From Halichoerus grypus (lineage: Eukaryota; Chordata; Mammalia; Carnivora; Phocidae), in NCBI RefSeq assembly GCF_964656455.1, contig NC_135718.1:129687966-129751965 (forward strand): a DNA stretch of 64,000 nucleotides. Reading direction: 5' to 3'. The notes beneath the pieces were generated by a model. That model did not search any database and was not told the DNA's origin. It saw only the letters and a program-made list of their open reading frames with translations. The stretch's first letter is position 1, and every line of letters begins with the position of its first letter. A program made the translations under genes and the position numbers. Shown here piece after piece: positions 43,651 through 54,559 of this stretch.

Positions 43651-43995
43651 TTAGACATAAGCAAAAACCTGTTTGGCTTTTGGGAAACCCTCGTGTTGTT
43701 GTTGTTGTTGTTTTAATAACTGGGACAGATGTATCTGGCACCATCCCTTCCTCCTGTTGCCCACCTGGAATGGGGATGTGATACCTGGGGCTGTGGCATC
43801 CATAGTGTGACTCTGGGAGAAAGGCCAAGGAAAATATAAGATGTTATCACTACTAGTACAGTGCCCTAAACCAATGCCAGCTCCTGACAACCTCCAGACT
43901 TCTTGTTATGGAAGGAAAATAAATCCCAATTCATGTAAGCCCTTGTTAGTTGGCTTTTCTGTTTCTTGTCATTGAAAAACATTCCTAAGTGATAA
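43650..43995 (+). mobile_element. Old ERVL-class LTR, 3' portion, forward
   Basis: CACCATCCCTTCCTCCTGTTGCCCACCTGGAATG...AACCAATGCCAGCTCC...CCTCCAGACTTCTTGTTATGGAAGGAAAATAAATCCC...GTTGGCTTTTCTGTTTCTTG...CATTCCTAAGTGATAAA follows a common ERVL-type LTR ending. AATAAA at about 43,918 is its polyadenylation signal. The family name is not assigned. A (GTT)n run is included. Confidence 0.6.
43694..43713 (+). repeat. (GTT)n microsatellite
   Basis: Six to seven GTT units followed by a short T run, within the old LTR. Confidence 0.95.
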
Positions 43996-44910
43996 ACTTG
44001 TTTATGGATGTTTTCGGAGCAAGAAGGCTTAAAGGGGCCCCTCAGCCTTTCCAGTTGAACAGGGGAGATGTGTCACCAAGGCCCTCCATTTAGGAACGGA
44101 AGTGTCTGGGACGACCTCTCTCCCTCCCCAGCATGACCTGGACCTCCTAGCTCTGTGCACGTTGCCCCATGTTGGCCTCATCTGGCCTCCAAATGAAGCA
44201 CCCTGTATTGTTCGCTCAGTTCAGGATAAATCTAGGCCCCTGGGCAGAGTGCCAAAGAAGTCAAAAAAGACAGCTTTGCTCTGACGGTCCCTAGGCCCCT
44301 CTATTCCCTGAGGATCCCAAAGCGTGCTCCTGAGACACAAGCCAGGTCCTGGGCCTCACTCCCAGGACGATGGTACGGCAGCTGCAGAGGCATGCTTTTG
44401 TCTGCTCTTCCCCCATCCTTCTTCCCTGGGATCCTGGGAGCTATGAGAGCCCATCTCATGAGGTTTTCCAGACGAACTCTGCTGATTCAGACAACACAAA
44501 AAATAAAGAGCAGACCCCAGGGAATAAGCAGAAGGAAACTAGAGTCTTCACTATGTTATCATTTTACTACCTTGTAAGGGGATGCTAATCCCCTTGCTAA
44601 TCCTTGCTAAGTGCTCTTTCTCTCTCTCCTTCAAGGGCTCCCCTGCTTTTCCTCCTTGGCCTGCCCTCCAGGCATCCTCTATCCTCCACCTCTTCTCCCT
44701 CTCATCCTTCATTCACTTTTATGGCTGCCATATCTCCTGAAACCCTAGTTTCTTTCCCCAGCCCAAACTGGGCTCCAGCCTCAAATACTTGCCCATCTGC
44801 TCTTCCTTGCACATCTGCACCTGGGCTCTAAAGCTTAACATGGCCCTAACATAAATCTTTCCCCCCAGGCTGTTCCAACCCCTTTGTCCCTTCATGGCAC
44901 CATTGCCCCC
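43996..44910. other. No recognised gene
   Basis: Unique-looking. A perfect 8-bp inverted repeat AAGGGGAT/ATCCCCTT with a 4-base loop lies at 44576-44595, followed by two imperfect TTGCTAATCC tandem words. Nothing else recognised. Confidence 0.4.
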
Positions 44911-45525
44911 TCTGTTAGTTTCCCATTGCTGCTAAAACAAATTACCACCCAGTGGCTTGTAACATCACAAATTTATTATCTTATAATTCTGGAGACCAGA
45001 AATCCAAAATGGCTCTTACTAGGCTAAAATCAAGATGTTGGCAGGGCTGTAGTCCTTCTGGAATGCTCCATTTGCTTGTCTTTTCCCATCTCCCAAGGCC
45101 ACCTGCATTCCTTGGCTTGTGGCCCCTTGTGACCAGCAGTCGCATCACTCAAGCTCTGCAGTGTCCTCACTATCTCCTTCTCTAAACATCCTGCCTCCTT
45201 CTTTCTTTCTCTCTCTCTCTCTTTTTTTAAATTATTTATTTACTTAAGTGATCTCTACGCCCAATGTGGGGCTTGAACTCATGACCCCGAGATCAAGAGT
45301 CACATGCTTTTCTGACTGAGCCAGCCAGGCGCCCCCTCCTTCTTTCACTTATAAGAATTCTTGTGATTACATTGGGCCCACCTGGATAATCTAAGATTAT
45401 CTCCCCATCCCAAGATCCTTACTTCAGTCACATCTGCAAAGTCCCTTTTGCCATGTAGGAAACCTATTCATAGTTTCCAGGGATTAGGACACAACATCCT
45501 TAGGGGCCATTGTTCTACATACCAC
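44911..45525 (-). mobile_element. MLT1-like LTR, reverse, with one SINE
   Basis: TGTTAGTTTCCCATTGCTGC...AATTTATTATCTTATAATTCTGGAGACCAG...AATCAAGATGTTGGCAGGGC...TTGTGATTACATTGGGCCCACC...AGGGATTAGGACACAAC...TTCTACATACCACA is a full reverse MaLR-type LTR. One short SINE interrupts it. Confidence 0.82.
45220..45335 (-). mobile_element. Short tRNA-type Can-SINE inside LTR
   Basis: Older 110-bp type (GTGATCTCTACGCCCAATGTGGGGC...GAGCCAGCCAGGCGCCCC). The flanking words CTCCTTCTTTC are the target duplication. It is the only SINE between 39.9 and 47.0 kb. Confidence 0.92.
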
Positions 45526-45534
45526 ACCTCCCAT

Positions 45535-45620
45535 TAGTAATAATTGCTACCATTACTGAACATGTTTTATAGTCTAGGCTCTGGGCTGATGTTTTTTTCC
45601 TAAGTGTTCTCATGCACTAT
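45535..45620 (+). mobile_element. MIR 5' remnant, forward
   Basis: TAATTGCTACCATTACTGAACATG...GGCTCTGGGCTGATG...TGTTCTCATGCAC aligns with the MIR start (TAGCTACCATTTATTGAGC...TTTACATGCATTATC). Confidence 0.55.
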
Positions 45621-46127
45621 TGAGACAATACAAAATGAAAAGAGCCCTCTGGACTCTCAAAATTCTATTGGCAGGAGGCAAGCTGAGAAAACACAGGCTA
45701 ACTTTCATGAAAAGGGAGGGAGGACACAGAGGTCAGAAGCAAGAGTTCAGAGGAGAGAGCCAAGAAGAGCCATGGAAAATTATTCCATCTGCCTGGTTGG
45801 ATTTCAGAATTGTTATGGACCACTTTCCCCCCTTTTGAACAGGAATGTATTTAGCAGCTACCTTATGCCTCTCCTACATTGCATGCAGGCAGTGGTGGGA
45901 GCAGATAACTCATCTCCGTTTAACTGGTCAAGGGGAACCTTTCCTGGGAGTCTATTTAAGAAACTACACCTGAGGAGGCTTATTTGCACCTGTACTTGAT
46001 TTAGATGATGAGGTACAGCTGGTGCTGCTATGAGGCGAGACTTTTGGGTTTTGCGGGGTTGGGGAGGGAGCATATGTTGTATGCCAGAGGGATGTAAACC
46101 TTAGGGGCCAGAGGGCAGAGATAGCCG
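45621..46127. other. No recognised gene
   Basis: A 131-codon forward open frame (45604-45999) overlaps the MIR remnant and has no domain. Regarded as chance. Confidence 0.4.
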
Positions 46128-46485
46128 GCTTCCAAGATGGCCCCCGGGGCTCGCGACCTCCACGAATCACACCTCTGCAGGGTCCCTTGCACGCCGTTCC
46201 AGGAGCACCCGGCAACAGTGAGGCCACGCCACTTCTGGGGCAGCTCATCAAAGACTACGGCCACTGTTTGCGGTGCGTTCTCTCTCGGTCTCTCTCTGTG
46301 GGGGAAGCAAGCTGCTGTGTTGTGAGTAACCCTATGGAGAAGCCCACATGGTGAGGAAGAGAGACCCAGAGCCAGAAACAGCCCGAGAAGCCGCCTCCAG
46401 AATCCTGACCCTCAGAAACTTGGTGAGATATGTTCATTGTTTTATGTTACTAATGTTTGGGGTAATTTGTTATGCAGCAGTATCT
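46128..46485 (+). mobile_element. MLT1-like LTR, forward, internally deleted
   Basis: GGCTTCCAAGATGGCCCCCGGGG...GGGGGAAGCAAGCTGCTGTGTTGTGAGTAACCCTATGGAGAAGCCCAC...CAGAAACTTGGTGAGATATG...GGGGTAATTTGTTATGCAGCAG is the forward form of the type seen reversed at 27.6 kb. Confidence 0.75.
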
Positions 46486-47019
46486 ATTTCAAGAGGCTGG
46501 AGAGGCATGACTGAGGGCATCTCTTAAAGCAATCTCACTGTTCAAATGTCCTTAAACAGCTCTGCTGACCGGAGCCTCTTTGGTAGCCGTTCCCTCTGCC
46601 CTGGATGCCTGATTTTCACATGGCCAACATCCTCATCCAGCTCCCTCCAGAAAGTTTCTTCTGGCCACCCAACCTAAACTGGTGCCTCTGTGACTCATTT
46701 CCATGCCTTCCTGCAGTAATTCTCTGCTTAGCATTTCTTGCTCTGATATGTTTGTTTGGTCTTTGTTATCTGTCCACCCCACTAGAATAGAAGCTCCATG
46801 AGAGAGGGAGCTTGTCTCTTGCTCGGCACCTAAAACCCATGCTTGGCATAAATACATGAGCCCAAAGAGCTCTCATTTCCTGCCAGCACTTCTCGACAAC
46901 TGTCCCTCCTGTCTTACCAAACTACTTGAAGTTCTTTTCAGTCCCCCTGTTTCACACATTGTTCCTTCCCTAGAATGCTTTTTTCCCTTCTTCCTCTTTT
47001 GGTGAAGACCTTTACATCA

Positions 47020-47221
47020 TTTTTTTTTTTTTTAAGATTTTATTTATTTATTTGACAGAGAGAGACACAGCGAGAGAGGGAACACAAGCAGGGGGAGTGG
47101 CAGAGGGAGAAGCAGGCTTCCCACCAAGCAGGGAGCCCGATGCAGGGCTCTATCCCAGGACCCTGGGATCATGACCCGAGCCAAAGGCAAACGCTTAACG
47201 ACTGAGCCACCCAGGCACCCC
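47020..47221 (-). mobile_element. Can-SINE, reverse, young type, nested
   Basis: AGAGAGACACAGCGAGAGAGGGAACACAAGC body and near-consensus head. It sits in the oligo-T end of the next SINE. CATTTTTTTT occurs on both sides. Confidence 0.94.
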
Positions 47222-47423
47222 CATTTTTTTTAAGATTTATTTATTTATTTGAGAGAGAGTGCGTGTGAGTGCGCAAGGGGGCACAGAGCAAGAGAGAGAA
47301 TCTGAAGCAGACCCCCACTGAGCCTGGACCCTGACGCGGGGCTCCATCTCACGACCATAAGATCATGACCTGAGCTAAAATCAAGAGTCAGATGCTCAAC
47401 AGACTGAGCCATCCAGGTTCCCC
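47222..47423 (-). mobile_element. Can-SINE, reverse, host of the previous copy
   Basis: Older type ending CATCCAGGTTCCCC. The outer target duplication is AAGACCTTTACATC before the pair and AAGACCTATACATC after it. Confidence 0.94.
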
Positions 47424-47600
47424 AAGACCTATACATCTTTTAAGAATCCAGAGCTTCTCCCACCATAACATTTGCCATCCATTGGTGTGATCGATCTTCT
47501 AAGTGTCTATTCCCTCCCAGATGCTGGACTCTGGAGGTCCTGGGCTATGTTTCTTTCACTGTTGCATCCCCAAAGACTTGTCAGAGCGCTGGCCCTGTGG

Positions 47601-48809
47601 CTGTCAGCAAGGTGAGTCATGAGACAGGGGAAGGCCCTGTGACAGGTGGCTGGGATTGGCCTGGAGCCACACTGTGTCCTCACCCCTAGGGCCTTGCTCC
47701 CTGCTCACCGAGGACGGGCTGGGATTTGTTCTGTACCCCCATATACATTAGTTTTTGCACCTAAGTCAAACCCAATGTGTGAATAGATCCTTGAGGGAGC
47801 CTGGTGAATTGTGGGTACCTGGAAATCGTCTTGGGGGTGGAAAGAAGGACCTCAGCTGTCAAGCACTTGAACCCCAGAACAACTCGATTCATCTCAAGGT
47901 GGGACAGTGGAACAGATGAGTTCTCTGGAGCTTCCAGTGGTAATGGGATCTCTGCTCCCCTTCTTTAGTCTGTAATGCAGACTGACAAACTACATTACTG
48001 TCTGCCTTGCTCTCCTACCATATAGTGGCTGGAAGGCCAAGATGTGGCGGGGGGGGGGCGGGGAGTGGCATTGGTGAGAGGAAGGAATATATGAATTAGG
48101 AGGCAGAAACAAAGTGGAGGAGAAGAGAAAGAAGAAGGGCTACTGTTGGCTTGTATGATTTAAGACTCTCCTACTTTGAAATTCCCAACACAGCCCCCCA
48201 GTGCACAACATCCCCCTACCCCTAACATAAAAAGCCCTTTCTCAGAACAAAAGCCCTGTCACCGCAAGCACTTATTTAACAACAATAACAGCAAAATACA
48301 CTAGGTACAAAAACATTTTTCTCAAAAATTTTTCTACTTCAATTCAACAAATATTTATTTTCCTGAAAAAGCAGAGATATATAAAGAAATAGAAACATGT
48401 GGATTTTTTTGTTTGTTTTTGATTGAAAAGCCTATCGGCACAACCAGGAGAACAGCATTGCCCCAGTGAGCCAAAGCACAATGGGAAAGCATTTTTAAAA
48501 TAGAAAAGAACACTAATATATAAATATACCGAAGTGATTTTAAAACACAGTAGCACCTCAATGCTAGAGTGGAGGATGGGCCTCATGCTCACAGGCAACT
48601 TGTGTTCTGTCTTCCCTGCCCAGTGGGATGCTTGGGAACACAGGTTAATGCAGGCTGAGCCTTCATCATCATGTTAATAAGCCACAGGACCACAGGGTGC
48701 ACATGTAAAACTATCATTAATAAAGATATGCCCAACTAGCAAAAAACAACGTGAAAATTCACTTAGAAAGCAAATGGGAGTCCAGAGAGCCAGCTTTGGG
48801 GGATAGAGA
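47601..48809. other. No recognised gene
   Basis: Unique-looking with a 10-base G run near 48,050. GCAAGGTGAGTCATG at about 47,607 fits a strong splice donor but has no convincing upstream exon. Nothing else recognised. Confidence 0.4.
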
Positions 48810-48900
48810 AAGAAGACTCACTTTCCCCATCTGTAAAATGGATTTGATGGCTTCTACTGTTCTTTCAGGTGCTAATAGGCTGTGATTCCAAAGGGGTTAG
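48810..48900 (-). mobile_element. MIR remnant, reverse
   Basis: GACTCACTTTCCCCATCTGTAAAATGG is the reverse strand of the MIR segment CCATTTTACAGATGAGGAAACTGAG. Confidence 0.75.
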
Positions 48901-50929
48901 TCAGGAATCCAGGGGCAAACATGGTGGAAGAGATATGCGGATCGCATGAGGGACCTTATGGGTACCTCTGTTAGAAACAAAGAACCAGGCCAAAGGAATC
49001 ACAACCTCAAAACGCCTCTAGGGAGAACTGGTAGGCCTGTCCCAAGTCCTAGCGAGAGTGTGTAACCTGTGCGCCATGATTCCTTCGCCGGTTTCCATCA
49101 TGTGCGAAACTGATCTTTGCCCCCACTGTGAGTATATGTATGTTTCAGTGATGTGTGTCCTGCAGAACGTGGAGCACGTGTGTGAGATGGTACCGAGCGG
49201 GGACAACCCTGTTGCCAGGTGGAACTTGGCCAGGCTGGTGTCAGAGAGAGACAGCCGTACCCCACCGGTGACAAGTCAGGGTGAGTGGGACACAAGGGCA
49301 GGTGCTTTCTGGTCTCTGCGTCTGTGTGCTGCAATGGCCAATGCGACCAATAATCACACTAGTTTGCTTTGTGTTAGTCTGAGTTCTTTCAGGCCCTTCA
49401 AGGATACTGCCAATAATTCTAGCGTTTGCAAAGGTGCCACGAATACTGAGGGGAACTCCCGGGTGAGAATGGTCCTCAGGGCGCAGCTTCCCCACGTGTC
49501 TGCTTTACCGGGCAGGGGATGGCTCTTGGGGCTCACTCCCGCATCCTTCCTGACCACAGAGCTCTTGTCAGCCTCAGCTGCTCCCTTCCTCTGCTCCGGT
49601 TCTGTCCCTGCCCAGCCCACACAGATGCACCCAGGGGGGACCTGCCGTATCCTCTGCCCCCTGCCCCACGCCCACAGACACTTCTTTAGTGAAGGCCATT
49701 CCCTGGCTTAATTATTTGCAGATCTTCTTTCCCTTTTGGGTCTCCCAAAGTCCAAAGACTCTTCAGATAATTAAACCTGGAGGGACGGGCAGAAAGAGAC
49801 CCACCCCCTGGGCCTTTGGAATCGGGCTGGGCGATTAGGTCATAATTGATCTTTATTGTTGCAGCTGAAGATTATTTATCCCGCTCCCAGTAGGGCCTGT
49901 TTCACTGCCTGCCCCACCCCCAGCTTGCCCAAGCGGAAGCTGACCTGCCCTGGAGCCTGGAGCCCTGCCTTCAGCCTCATCCAAGCTGGACCTGGGGACA
50001 GTGGCTGGGCTGTTTACTCTCTTTCTCTCCTCAGGGGTCTCGACAGTTTTGTCCCCACCCCCCATGCAACCAACGACTTTTACTGCATTTCTCACCCTCC
50101 TTGTCACTGCCACACCTTTTGTCTCTCTGGGCCATCTCAGCCCCTGGGCTTCCCGACCGTGATCAGCCCTCCTGGGGACCAAAGCCCAGGGTCAGAGAGG
50201 AGTGCTCAGGCGTGTCCCTACAGTAGCCTTCACTCCCAAGTTCTGAGAGCTTTCCCAGGCATGCCCTGGAAAGGAAACCGGGGCGGGAGGAATGAGGTTC
50301 CCTAAAAATATATTTAGATTTCCCAGTGGAGGGATGAGTGGGAGGGTGGACGGCAGGACTGGGAGCTACACTGGACATAGACTGAGGCACGGAGATTCCT
50401 GCTGGGGGAAAAAAAAACCTCCCTGGAAAAGAATGGGAAAAAGAAAATTCTACCCACAAATAAATCTCTCAGGGCTGTCCTGGGCTGTGGAGATTAATTA
50501 TATTATTATTTGTGATAATAATACATTTTAGGGCATACTCTAAAACATTTTTACTGATTTCATTTTGCTCATCAGCGTGACCTCATTTGTCCAGAGCAAT
50601 GAGGGAGGGCAGAGATGAGCAACATGTCATAAACAAGGGAGCTGAGAACAAGTCAAAACCAGAACCCGAGTGCCCTGCCTCTCCACCTCCGATCAATCAA
50701 GCATTTCCTTGTGACAATACAGGGGTCTCCTCTGGGAGGTTGTGACTTTCACTTGCTGAGTTGAAATCCCCTAGTAAGATTGTGGGGTGCTGCAGAGCTA
50801 CCCCGACAGGGGACTCAAGGTCTCCTACCTTTTTTAAGTGGCAGGTCCCTCCTGGGCTCACCAGGGTCCGGCTCGAGAGGGAGGTACCCCCTCTGAGTGA
50901 AGGGCCGACCGCAGCTACCATTCCTCCAT
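48901..50929. other. SINE-free; AT-rich islands in GC-rich sequence; no supported gene
   Basis: The longest open frame of the window lies here (49058-49711 forward, 217 codons), with no domain, no signal peptide and no splice evidence. Two AT-rich islands rich in homeodomain-type TAAT words lie at about 49,700-49,880 and 50,480-50,600. A near-palindromic CTAAAAATATATTTAG sits at 50302-50317. These look like candidate conserved non-coding elements. Confidence 0.5.
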
Positions 50930-51150
50930 GGCCAGCGTGTGCTGGGGTCTGTGCCGAGAGTTTACACCAATTACCCCATTTAATTCCCCCAGTAAGTTTG
51001 AGTAGAGGGCTCTCTGATCAGTTTTATATCTCGGACGAGGTGGTGGGATCAGAGAAGAACCTGCCCTAAGGTCACACAGTCAGTGAGAGGCGAGAGCCAA
51101 GATTTAAGCCCAGGACCTCCCGGACTCTGAAGCAAATGCCATCATTGTGA
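50930..51150 (+). mobile_element. MIR element, forward
   Basis: TGCCGAGAGTTTACACCAATTACCCCATTTAATTCC...CTGCCCTAAGGTCACACAGTCAGTGAGAGGC...CCAAGATTTAAGCCCAGG follows the MIR consensus nearly end to end. Confidence 0.85.
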
Positions 51151-52429
51151 AAGACCCCCGATGACACACGTAGCTCCTCGCTGAAAGGGAGCACGTCTCG
51201 AGCTTACGTGCCACCCGCTTACAGACATCGGTAAGAGAAACCGAAGGGCAGCAGAGATGAATTCAGGTCAGAGGATGTGCGTGCCGCCAGGGCCCCTCCA
51301 GATGGCCTGCTGGTGACCGCAGAGTGCAGGCCAGGAAGGGAGGGCCCCCAGGGACCGAGTGATGTGCCCTGGCCCGAAAGGCAGAGCCAGAATTGGTACC
51401 CAGGTATCCTGGCTTGCAGGCCCCGAGCTGTGCCCTTGACCCACCCCAGGTCACTGGTAGCTTCCTTCTTCTGCTTCATAGCTTTACTCTCCACTGCCCG
51501 CCATGTCCAGGGCCGTCGGCAGAATCCATGGTCATTGCCCCTTTTCGGCCACTAAAGAAACTTCTTGGGTTAAAATTAGGCCCCAAAACACAAGCCAGCA
51601 AACAAACAACTCCTCAAATAATTAATGAGATCTCATTTATGCTCCCGTGAGTGTCCTCATAAATGCCTGAGATAAAAGGCTCATGTGATCTCCATCCCCA
51701 TCCCCACCCCTGTTGTGTTTGAACGAGGGCAAAGAGACACCCAGAGCACCAGCAGGTCTCAGCACCCAACTGGAGCTTTGGTTTGGCTCCCAGCCCCTGA
51801 GATCTGGGTATGGGACAGGACAGATGATGGTCCTCCATCTCACTGGTCACCCTGCCCCACTGCTGCCTGCCCTGGGGCCATTTTCGTACCTGCTCAGGCC
51901 TCCAGTCCCCGGGGGGCGCTGGGGGGGCTCTGTGTCCCCAGAGCAAAGGAGCTGCACCTGCTTGGTGAGACTGGGGTGGGGAGTTTAGGAGGGTCAGGGC
52001 AGCACTGAGCAGGCCTTCTGCAGACTCTGGCTGGAAAACTAGCTCTTAAGAAAATAAAAAAAGGTCCTGTTTGCAGAGACCGCTAATTTTTATGGTGTAA
52101 AAACTCCTACAGTGGCCGATTGCAAGCTACCCATGGATTTAACATTCCTGAGCATTTAGCGCTTGGCTCTTGTGAGCCAGCCGAGCTGGCCCCAGCATAG
52201 CATCACCCCTTCCTCTGCTGCCTACCTGTGGCTCCCAGATGTCCTTGATGCAGGGGCAGTTTTTTAATTTTGTCTCAGTCCCTGGCAGGTGTCTGACAAA
52301 CAGTCTAGGAAAACCAAGTCCCAGACGGTACATCTCCCCAAGCTCCCAGGTTCCAGCCACAGGGGAAAGAAGCAAACAGTGTAAAGCCTTGATGTCTAAA
52401 AGGGTTTTTATTCCAAGAAGTTCAAAGCA
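51151..52429. other. No recognised gene; holds first copy of a 49-bp repeat
   Basis: GC-rich unique-looking sequence with overlapping open frames up to 110 codons on both strands and no domain. The first copy of the unexplained direct repeat is at 52147-52195. Confidence 0.4.
52147..52195 (+). repeat. 49-bp dispersed direct repeat, copy A
   Basis: Runs from CCTGAGCATTTAGCGC to GAGCTGGCCCCAG. It matches copy B at 53314-53363 with one substitution and one single-base indel. It contains two overlapping inverted repeats, TGGCTC/GAGCCA and GCCAGC/GCTGGC. Confidence 0.95.
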
Positions 52430-52610
52430 GTTGCTGTGTCTGATCTTACCTTATCCTCCCAACACCCTGGGAAAGTGGGGGGACGGCAGGAATGATCTGG
52501 GTATCCTTTCCTGAAAGATGGGGACCCTGAGGCCCAGAAAGGTTTGACAGTTTGGTCAAGGTCACCAGCAGTTTGGAACAGAGGCTAGAATGGGCAGCTC
52601 CATCATGCCT
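52430..52610 (+). mobile_element. MIR element, forward
   Basis: TTACCTTATCCTCCCAACACC...GAAAGATGGGGACCCTGAGGCCCAGAAAGG...GGTCAAGGTCACCAGCAG matches the MIR core and 3' portion. Confidence 0.8.
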
Positions 52611-54224
52611 TCCATTCTCACCCTCGTGGCTCCTTCCCCCACTCTGCCTTCTCATGACCCCACAGAGGAGGCGGATGGGGATGGAGAAGCAGAAGATCTC
52701 GCTGTGGTTTTCCCAGACAGATCCCAGGCCTTACTTCACAGCTCTCCTAGTCTCAGACCACACACCCTTAGCGCCTCCAGGGGAGCTGGCCCGACAGGCT
52801 TCCCTTGGGGCTGTGCCAGCTCATTAGCAGGTCTGTTTCCAGGTGGATCCACCGTGGGGTCATTAAAGCAATAAACAAGTTCCCGATTGTCGGTGGGCTG
52901 GACCTGGCACCCACCGTCCCTTGCATTGTGCGGAGTTCCAGCGGGCCCACACAACCTCCGAAACAATGCCTCACTTCCTCCCAGGAAGCCGCAGACCCGA
53001 GCCAGTCTCCTGGGCTCGCCCACGTGCTCTGGCCAAACCATTGTGTCCAAGACGGCCGGGTCCAGCCATTCCCATGACCAGGGAAATTGCATCCTCTCCG
53101 CCGTCCAAGAGTAGGAGGGCAAGGGGCCAGGGGCCAAAGAGCCACAGTTCCCCATTGCTCCCAATCCCCACAGTCCCTGGCCAGGAGGCCTATGGCCCCC
53201 AGTGACCATTTGGATCCCATACCTCAGCCTCTCCCTGGATCAGGGGTACAAAGAGGATCCTAGAAATAAATGCAGGCTGGAGCCCTAACCAAGCTTCTCG
53301 GGCCTCCTGGCACCCTGAACATTTAGCGCTTGGCTCTTGTGAGCCAGCCCGAGCTGGCCCCAGTGCACCCTTTTCTCTCTCTGTTTGGCTAGGATTGCTC
53401 CCTATGTCCCCAAAGTGTTTTTCTATATAGCCCCAGGAGGGGCTGCGTGGGGGCACAGAATAGGGCCCATCAATAATGCGAGCAACAAGGTCATCCAGCC
53501 TTGCAGAGAGTCCCCAGCCTGGTGGAGAGGAGCCCCGCCAGCCCAGGGTGCCCTTTCTCAAGGCGGCCGAATGGGTCCTCAGTAGGGCCTATGCCACGAT
53601 TACTGCCAGTTTCGGGTTTCTTTCTTCTAAACGGCTCTGCTTGGGAATGATATCTTAGGGACAGGAGAGGACCTGGGACGGAGGGAACTAGGATCTGAAG
53701 GGCAGATGAGACTCGGGGTGGGGACAACACCAAGAAGCCTAGGTCAGGACTGTGAAACCTCACCCGCAGACCAGAGAGCCTGGCCCTGGGGGTCCACGGG
53801 GTAAGAAGTGATGAGGTCTGACAGCAGAGGTGCCAGAGACTCTGTGTGCAGTCTCTCGCCCTTGCCAAGCCCCAGCAGGAGCCGGTGAGGCTGATGTGTT
53901 TAGTCCAGGGCCAACTCGGCATCCGCTGAATCCAGTCTGCTCAGGCTGCTCAGCTTTGGCCCAGAGCCCTTACCTGGGGGAGCGCTGACGCTCCTCGGGG
54001 GAGCTGGCTGTAGCAGGTCCAGAGGCTCTGGATGCTGGAGGCTGATGAAGAAAGCTCTTGGCTGGGGGAGGCCGGTGGGAAGGACATGCTGGGAAAGAGA
54101 CCCGTCACAGAGAAAGGAGGGCCCGCTGGAGGATGGCTTTGGGGTAGAGATGTTGGAAACACGCCGAAGGGGGTAGGAGGATGGAGACCGAGCCCGGCTT
54201 CCAATGGAGCACACAGCAATGTAG
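52611..54224. other. GC-rich, SINE-free; no supported gene
   Basis: Overlapping open frames of 60-157 codons on both strands, the longest on the reverse strand at 52736-53209, have no recognisable domain. They are best explained by the scarcity of AT-rich stop codons. The second 49-bp repeat copy lies here. Confidence 0.45.
53314..53363 (+). repeat. 49-bp dispersed direct repeat, copy B (50 bp)
   Basis: Matches copy A 1.17 kb upstream: CCTGAACATTTAGCGC to GAGCTGGCCCCAG. The extra C lies in the loop of the GCCAGC/GCTGGC inverted repeat. Flanking sequence on either side is unrelated to that of copy A. Confidence 0.95.
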
Positions 54225-54559
54225 TCTTTTTGGTTTCTTTTTAAATTAACTTTATAGAGATATAACTTACTTAAAACACCCCGTTTTTAAGGGTACAGTT
54301 AAATGAGGTTTGACAAATATTTAAACCCATGTAACCACCACCCACAATCAAGATATAGAACATTTTCACCACCCCCCAAAAGTTCCCCTGTGCCCCCTTG
54401 TAGCCAGTCTCCCTCCAGCCTTTGGCCCCAGGCAACCACCGCTCTGGTTTCTGTCACTATAGAAGAGTTTTGCTAATACAAGATTTTCCTATAAACAGAA
54501 CCATAGAGTATGGACCCTTCCCCCAGTTGTTCCATGCATAAGTAATTTGTTTGTTTGTT

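Larger units (their letters stand above)
46570..47600 (+). mobile_element. L2 3' end, forward, with two SINEs
   Basis: Resembles the forward L2 3' region twice over: 46,660-46,860 (CCACCCCACTAGAATAGAAGCTCCATGAGAG) and, around the SINEs, 46,960-47,019 and 47,424-47,600 (TAGAATGC...TCTTTCACTGTTGCATCCCC). This may be two L2 fragments instead of one. Confidence 0.6.

Noticed and set aside
44576..44595. Hairpin AAGGGGAT-GCTA-ATCCCCTT
   Set aside because: Short stem near chance expectation, with no conserved context visible.
47600..47620. Strong splice-donor word CAAGGTGAGTCA
   Set aside because: The upstream sequence is an L2 3' end with no acceptor of quality and no open frame. GTGAGT words are frequent by chance.
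52736..53220. 157- and 150-codon reverse open frames
   Set aside because: They overlap in two frames and are mirrored by forward frames of 75-94 codons in GC-rich DNA, with no recognisable domain.
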